Source: Panax quinquefolius (lineage: Eukaryota > Streptophyta > Magnoliopsida > Apiales > Araliaceae). From it: a DNA stretch of 64,000 bases. How positions within the stretch are numbered: the stretch's first letter is position 1; every line of letters begins with the position of its first letter. The stretch lies in contig CM035165.1 in NCBI GenBank assembly GCA_020205615.1, positions 32,647,544 through 32,711,543 on the forward strand. Direction: 5' to 3'. A model generated the notes under the pieces. The model was not told the DNA's origin. It saw only the letters and a list, made by a program, of their open reading frames with translations, and made no database searches. Below are positions 57,723 through 64,000 of the stretch, piece after piece. The translations under genes were made by a program, and so were the position numbers.

Positions 57723-57727
57723 GTAAC

Positions 57728-59387
57728 CAGATGATAATTTATGATATATGATATATGGGATGTTATATATGATAATAAATTTATATCGATTATAAGGAGA
57801 ATTAAGAATGATATTAGCTTAATTTATTATATTCAATACCAAATTATTATTATATGATAGACAGAATTTGTACTTAAGAATAATCACATCTTAATTTATT
57901 GTATCACTTAAATGTGGATGCAAGTGACAATTTAATTTTATCATAAATTTATCTGTATATATAAATCATTTTCCAAACATGCCTTTTTAAAATTTGTAAC
58001 ATTTGACCCACTAATTGATTTATATTTAAATAAACGGCAAAAGCACTTTTTCACCACTGTGGTTATAGTGTTTTAAGCAATTAGCCATTGTGCTTTTAAA
58101 ATATTCAATTATCTCACTGTACTTTTAAAAAATGTTCAATCAAGCCATTCCGTCCAATTTTTTGGACTGACGTTAAAAAAGTGGGTTGATTTTCCTACGT
58201 GGCTTTTGAAAAAAAAAGAAAAATAAGTTATTTCCTACGTGGCAAGCCAGTCAGCCAAATTCCTAATACTATTGAGCCACTGCACTTTAAAAAAATGCAA
58301 TTGGCCCACTGTGGTTTTAAAAATATTTTTATTTTTATTTTCTTTCTTTTTCATTAATAAATATTTATAATATGTATAATATTAATAAAAATTAATATTA
58401 TAATATTTATAATATGTATGTTTTACTTTAAAAATAAAAAGAAAAATACTTTTATGTTTTAAAATACTTATAAAATTTTTAAAAAATAGAAATATTTTTA
58501 TTTTTATTTTCTTTCTTTTTCTTTACCTAAATATTTATAATATGTATAATATTAATAACAATTAATATTATAATATTTATAATATGTATGTTTTATTTTA
58601 AAATAAAAATAAAAAATACTTTTATGTTTTAAAATACTTATAAAAATTTTAAAAATAAAAAATATTTGTATGCTTTATTTTCTTTCTTTTCTTTACCTAA
58701 ATATTTATAATATGTATAATATTAATAAAAATTAATATTATAATATGTATATTTTATACAATCAATACCTCATTAATTTTTTCTTTTCTTTATCTTTTTC
58801 CTTTCTTTTAATTATTTTAATTCTAAATAATACTAATAATCAAAATATTCAAATTTTTTAATTATTTATAACTAAATATTCAAATAATACAAACAATATA
58901 TCAAATTTTTTGTATCAATGAGATCTATTACAACATTACATTAATTTCTATAAAAAATAAAAATAAAAAATCATTAATTATGTGACAAAAATAATTAAAA
59001 TAATAAAATAAAAATAAATATTTTAATTCATTTTCTATATATTTAAAACTTTTCTTTTTATCTTTTCCTATCTTTTAATATTTATTTTTATTTTTAAAAT
59101 TAATTTCAAATAATACAAATAATATTAAAACTCCTTCCAAATAATACTGAATAATTATTGTTTAGCAAACAAATTCGAACCCCAATCAAACATATCTCCT
59201 CAAGAATTTCTCTTTCATCAACAAATTCAACCCCAATCTTCCATTCTTCATCTTCAACAAATTCCCCTTGAAGAAACTCTTTGTGACTCTCGTGACATCT
59301 TCTCATTCTTCATCTTCAATCTTTCTAGTTTTGGCTTTATGACTTCGCGGCATCCTCAACCCCAATTCGAGCGGTGGCAAATGGCGG
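57728..59387. other. AT-rich intergenic DNA
   Basis: No gene supported. At 58030-58330 there are degenerate repeats of a CCACTGTGGTTTTAAAA-like word on a background typical of small dispersed plant repeats; I cannot classify them. The end (59150-59387) is less AT-rich, with CTTCATCTTCAAC-type repeats, and might be the start of a gene leader cut by E6. The short ORFs there are unconvincing. Confidence 0.5.
58320..58760. repeat. About 172-bp AT-rich tandem repeat, 2.5 copies
   Basis: Copies start near 58322, 58492 and 58664. Each contains TTTATTTTCTTTCTTTTTC, ATATTTATAATATGTATAAT and TACTTTTATGTTTTAAAATA in order. The third is truncated. Confidence 0.8.
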
Positions 59388-61767
59388 TGTAAGACCCCTC
59401 AATTTTATGAAATAAAAGTATTCAATTTTTCTTATAATTACTATTCGAGAAATGGTTAAATTGATAAAAGTTAAAGTTAAGGGTGATATATGATTTTTTT
59501 TTCAAAATACACAAGTGGTTATAAAATATTCATTGTTGTCGGGAATATTCGTTTGGTCGTGAAATATTCTTTTCGTCGGGGGAATATTAAATGCGACCAA
59601 GACGACCATTTATGGGCCCCATAATGTAATAACCGTCGGATGAAGAAAACGACAAAATTAAGTTTTTATAAATAACGGCGTAATCGTTACTGAATTAAAA
59701 CTGTTGAATACCCGGTGGTTAAAATACGATGTCTGGCGTGTTTGCACGTTAGCACGGTTTTACATGGTATTTTTGAATTATTGATCCTTACATAAGAAGG
59801 CACTACTCAATAATTGTTACGATAATTCTTTATTCAATATTTTATTTTATTGATTCAATAATTGTTTGCGTTGATATTTTATATTATTGTTGTTTCAATA
59901 ATTATCACCGCATGATATTTCTCATTATCGGATCAATAATTCATATTATTTGAATAATATTATTAGATAGCATTATTGGCAATGTCTAAAAAGTTACATC
60001 GAGGAGAGGTTTGGTCACCTAATTGCTGCCAAAGAAGAGAAAAATTCTTATTCGCCCCCTCTTTCCGAGAACAGTGCGTTTGTCATAATTGTGATTACGG
60101 AATATTATTTGTGAATAATTATTGATTTATATGATAAGAAAATATTTATTTGATGTGGATATAAATGATGGATTTATTTATGTGGTTATAAATGAAGGAA
60201 TTAATGTTGAGGTATTTTATCGATATATTTTTGCCGGAATGAAGGTATTAAAAATTAAACCAAAGTTTTTGAGATATATTAAGCGTGAGTTATAATTTTT
60301 AATCCGACCAGTTGGATAGTTGTAATTTTTGGATATGTTATACATATATAAGTTGAGTATATGTCCACAAATTTTGAACCGTTAAAAATGAACGTATGAT
60401 TTGTTATGAATTTTAAGAGGTGAATGGTTCAGAAATTGTTGAAGTATCCGAATTTAGCATTTTGGTGGAAAATTCTAGAATTGAGTGGGCCCCACTTGTG
60501 GTTGGTGAAGAAATGTGCTGAATTTTATTTCAAATGTGGTGGGTGGAAATAGTAGCAGGTAAAGCCATCAGGTTGCAAGTTAAGTCTGCTAAAATTTTCC
60601 TATAAATAGAGGGCTAAGTTAGAATTGAAAATCACACCAGAAATAAGTTTTCTCTCTTTCTCTCTCTAGATTATTGAGTGTATTTTATGAGTATTTAGAT
60701 ACTTGGTGAGTTGATATTCATCGGTGCAAGTTTCCTTGATGTCATATCCAGATATCCAAATGGAAGTCTTTGCTTTTTGAGGTAAGGGATAGTAAGGATT
60801 TTAAGGGTTAATATATTTTTTAGTTCGTATTTTTCTTGACCTTCGAAAATTTCGGAAAAATTTGAAATGATATATTGATGAGTTTTATTGATTGTGTCCA
60901 AAATGGTGATTTTGGATGTATAGATTAAGAGTCATGAATTTTATGAGAAAATACTATTTTAAAAGTAACCGCTTATAACTCCTTATGGTTAACTCCAAAA
61001 TTGATAAAATTTTTATTGGGAGTACATCTATATAATATCGATTATACTCTATGAATTTCAAATTTTGGATAAAAGTACAATTTATGATAAATGTCTAAAT
61101 ATCCCAAGCGTTTTGGCCATATGAAAAATAGTAAATGAATCTTAAAAATTCTAAGAAAAATATATTTCAATATGGGAATATATTCTATAAATCCCGAAAA
61201 GAAATATTTTTGGAACTGATTTGGTATTTTTCTTGAAAATGGACTAGTTATGAATAAATGAGTTAAATATGTTATGTGAAGGAAGAAAATTGGAAAATAT
61301 GATTTTATGGCTTGAGAATCATATATGTGGTATATGCAGATTTTTTATGAGGGTTTTGGTTATTGGTGATAAAATCTTATATGTTTGGCATTTTATGATG
61401 ATTAAATGCATTATTTAGTAAAGTGTAAACAATTATAATAAATTGTTTATAAGTTTAAGAAATGTTATTCTTTCAATATCATTATCTTAAAAATATTGGT
61501 ATGAATTTCATTGTGGAATTTCTACCTTTTTTGTGTCGTATTACTATTCATGAGTTTACTATTCACGAGTTACTATTCACGATTCTTATTCACGGTACTA
61601 TTCACTACAAAATTGGTTTCTTTTTCTAACCAAATTATAGTTGATTTATGAATATTACTCTGGAGATTAAAACTATATATTGATTATATTGATTTTATTA
61701 TCATATATAATATTTTTATAATCTCGATGTTGAAATTCTCTCTCACTTTGGGTGTAAAGATGAGTAG
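59388..61767 (+). repeat. E6: Ty3/gypsy LTR, divergent subfamily, broken by E5
   Basis: Starts TGTAAGACCCC. It shares U3 words with the others (GGGAATATTCG at 59540-59620, GGGCCCCATAATG), has TATAAATAGAGGG at 60601 and a few TACTATTCAC repeats at 61548-61605. About 2.4 kb is present before E5 interrupts. The end and any interior lie beyond the window. It is the closest visible relative of the filler DNA in E4. Confidence 0.8.
60601..60609 (+). promoter_or_regulatory. TATA box of the E6 LTR
   Basis: TATAAATAG followed by AGAATTGAAAATCACACC, as in the other LTRs. Confidence 0.7.
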
Positions 61768-64000
61768 TGTGACGCCCCAAAATTGGGTATACGTCACCCA
61801 TCTTGGGTCGCCACTTACATAGTACATAAATTCAAATACAACTTACTAATATAACTCGTAGTATATAATACGACATAAACCGTGAGTTTGAATACAAATA
61901 TTGTCTACTAGATATTATACTGACTCAAAAAGGAGTCCTCATTACAACTATTATCACACTATTTCACGAATAGTGAGGACTACTAATGCTATCCTCTGGA
62001 CCATTACTCCGCTTCCCGACTGTCGTCCCATATATGTTCTCATTTCAAGAGAACGGTGAAAGAAAGGGTGAGCTCAACTAGCCCAAGAAGAAATATTATG
62101 ACTAAGATAATGCGAATAAATTATCATTAGCCTTGACAATGTTAAACGATAAAATACAATAGACAACCAGTTTAATCTGCGGTGAATATCTGATCCATTA
62201 AAAGAGTCAAGTAGAAAATAAAGTCTACTATCTTTTAGGTTTTAAAGGGTTTTCATAAATTTTTATCACTAAGACTCGGTTTAATGAATAAACCACAATA
62301 TCTAATCATCCTCGTACTACGGTCGAGGATTTTCATCAAATTATCAATGGTCAAGACTATACCGAATCACCCCCGTCATAATCATACCAAAAACTATCCA
62401 TCACAAAGATTACAAAATAACGAGGACTTTTATCACATCATTTATAACAAGCCATGATTATACCGAATGATCCTCGTCATAATCATACTAAGTTCATCTA
62501 TGCACGTAAGCCAAAGATAACATATTATAACATGAGGATGATGACAATGACATAATAATTCAATAAAACAAGTTCAAGAATTATTTTATCCGAGAATTAA
62601 GTAACGTCCAAATTGTCAACAAGATCTTTGTTTTGTAGAGTAAAATTCAAGAATGATCGGAAGAATATTTCCATGAAAAGATCTTTGGATGAAACGCAAA
62701 TATCAAGAATATTCTACTAATTTCATGGAGTATAGAAGTCAAAGTTTTAATCAACTGGTATAATAAAGAATGGAATAACAAAGGAAATCACCACGCATGC
62801 GGATTGCTTGGCAGGCGAGTTATTCCAACAGAATAATAATAACGGAACCGAGTCGGTGAAATTCACACCAAGCGGGATGATCCAATGAGAATAATAAATC
62901 TTTGAATAATAATAAATAATGGAACCGAATCCTGTAAAACACACGATGGGATATTCCAATGAGAATAATAAATGCGGAATAATAAACAATGGAACCAGTC
63001 CTGTAAAACACACGCATGTGATATTCCAATGTAATAATAAAGAATGGAATAATGAAGAAGATCACCAAGTATAGGGGATTCCACGTATAAAAGTTATTCC
63101 AATGTAATAAATAAGAATGGAATAATATAAGGATTTCACCAAGTATAGGGTATCTGCCGCGATACGAGGTTATGTATGTATAGGTATGCCACTTTTACGA
63201 GAGTTATTCCAATGCGAATAATAATGAATGGAATAATGAAGTTCTCTTCATGAATAAGAAAGAATAACACCCCTTACGGGTACAACAAATAATATCCCTT
63301 ACCTTAGAAGAACTGAATATTGGCAAAGTGAAGTAGCGAGAATACTTTTCTTCTTTCTCTATAGTTTCTCTCTCAGAGTTTCAAAGTGAATTAAAAGAAA
63401 ATAATGAAGGAATGAGCTTATTTATAGGAAAATAGAATGCATAGTAATTAATCCATGAACAGTCCAGATTGATTTACTTTAATCTGGCGGTTCATATTTA
63501 AAAACAAAATCTTTTAAATAAAATATCATATATTCTATTTATATAAAAACATTTTACTATGCAAACATTATGCAACACTATGCAAAGCACTATGCAAAAC
63601 ACTATGCAATACTATGTAATATAAAATATAATATATTCTATTTATAGAATAACTTTAATAAAGTATCCCATTTTATATAAAAGATATTTTACATTTTTAT
63701 TATGTTAATAATACTGAATAAAACAAAACGTCATTATCGCTATAATAATTCATATTATTAATCGTGATAATGGAATCAAACTAAGTGACTTCTCACATAA
63801 GCATCGATAATCAATACTGGTAATGCTTTCTATGCAACCACACGACATCTTTACTTTTACTACCGAGTAGTTCAACAAAGATCCACCAGAAAAACTTCCG
63901 CCGTTATTTCAATAAAATATTTTTGTCGTTTTCTCGATCAAATGAATAATTACATTGTGGGGTCCACCAATGATTGAGTAGTTGTCTGAATATTCCTCTA
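61768..64000 (-). mobile_element. E5: E4-type Ty3/gypsy LTR, runs off the right edge
   Basis: Starts TGTGACGCCCC on the plus strand (sense end) inside E6. It carries, in plus order, hairpins (62310-62520), the leader module (62790-63250), a TATA word (sense TATAAATAAG, about 63417-63426), GCATAGTG-type repeats (63555-63620) and the start of the U3 words at the edge (GAATATTCC, 63987). It may be the 3' LTR of a complete element or a solo LTR. The left target duplication would be the 5 bp before 61768 (GTGAG/GAGTA region) and cannot be checked. Confidence 0.85.

Larger units (their letters stand above)
5952..57727 (-). mobile_element. C1: Ty1/copia retrotransposon, host of a 46-kb nest
   Basis: Both ends carry the 5-bp target duplication GTAAC (5952-5956 and 57723-57727) next to LTRs that begin and end TG...CA. 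Its own sequence lies in three blocks (5957-7520, 17265-19430, 56084-57722), together about 5.4 kb, a normal full length for copia. In sense order the blocks give LTR, tRNA primer site, gag, zinc-knuckle region, GAG-pre-integrase, integrase, RT, RNase H, purine tract and LTR. The gaps are filled by E1 and by E2, which itself contains E3 and E4. Confidence 0.93.

Noticed and set aside
5952..57727. Treating each LTR copy as an independent solo LTR
   Set aside because: Matching target duplications and restored continuity show they are ends of nested elements; only E5 and E6, cut by the window edge, remain open.
59106..59306. 66-codon minus-strand ORF
   Set aside because: No motif, AT-rich end, and no regulatory context on that strand.

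Overview
The window is nuclear DNA of a flowering plant, probably a eudicot. It has a plant-type intronless AAA-ATPase gene, a plant-type EF-hand gene, AT-rich intergenic DNA and long nested LTR retrotransposons. I assign no species. Family and lineage calls come from recognising motifs, not from a search.

Layout. 1-936: the 5' end of a minus-strand Ty3/gypsy-like element leaving the left edge (gag, primer site, LTR). 937-5951: the gene-bearing part, with the AAA-ATPase (1688-3235), a G-rich minisatellite (3719-3802) and a two-EF-hand protein (5283-5714). 5952-57727: one Ty1/copia insertion (C1, minus strand) bounded by a GTAAC target duplication and blown up to about 52 kb by other elements. 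E1 (7521-17264, TGAGT duplication) and E2 (19431-56083, TTCTA/TTTTA) are minus-strand Ty3/gypsy chromodomain elements sitting in C1. E3 (21893-48647, ATAAC, plus strand) sits in the 3' LTR of E2. E4 (23363-31805, CAATA/CTATA, plus strand) sits in the 5' LTR of E3. The nest is therefore four levels deep. 57728-59387: AT-rich intergenic DNA with a tandem repeat. 59388-64000: another gypsy LTR (E6, plus) broken by a further gypsy LTR (E5, minus) that runs off the right edge.

The two host genes are intact. Every element ORF is broken. The breaks and the differences between copies cluster at CTG, CAG and CCGG sites, which looks more like a methylation-linked consensus error than ordinary decay, so the pseudogene labels on elements are provisional.

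The most unusual content is in the LTRs. They are long (2.4-2.8 kb). Downstream of their TATA boxes they carry arrays of small hairpins whose stems differ between families while the loop (GGCCTGTAGTGC-like) is kept. One 5'-leader repeat module occurs both in the copia element and in the gypsy LTRs. The U3 parts share arrays of GAATATTC. E3 ends in a tandem array of LTRs separated by 0.57-kb remnants of the integrase end, and the copia primer site matches the 5' half of an isoleucine tRNA.
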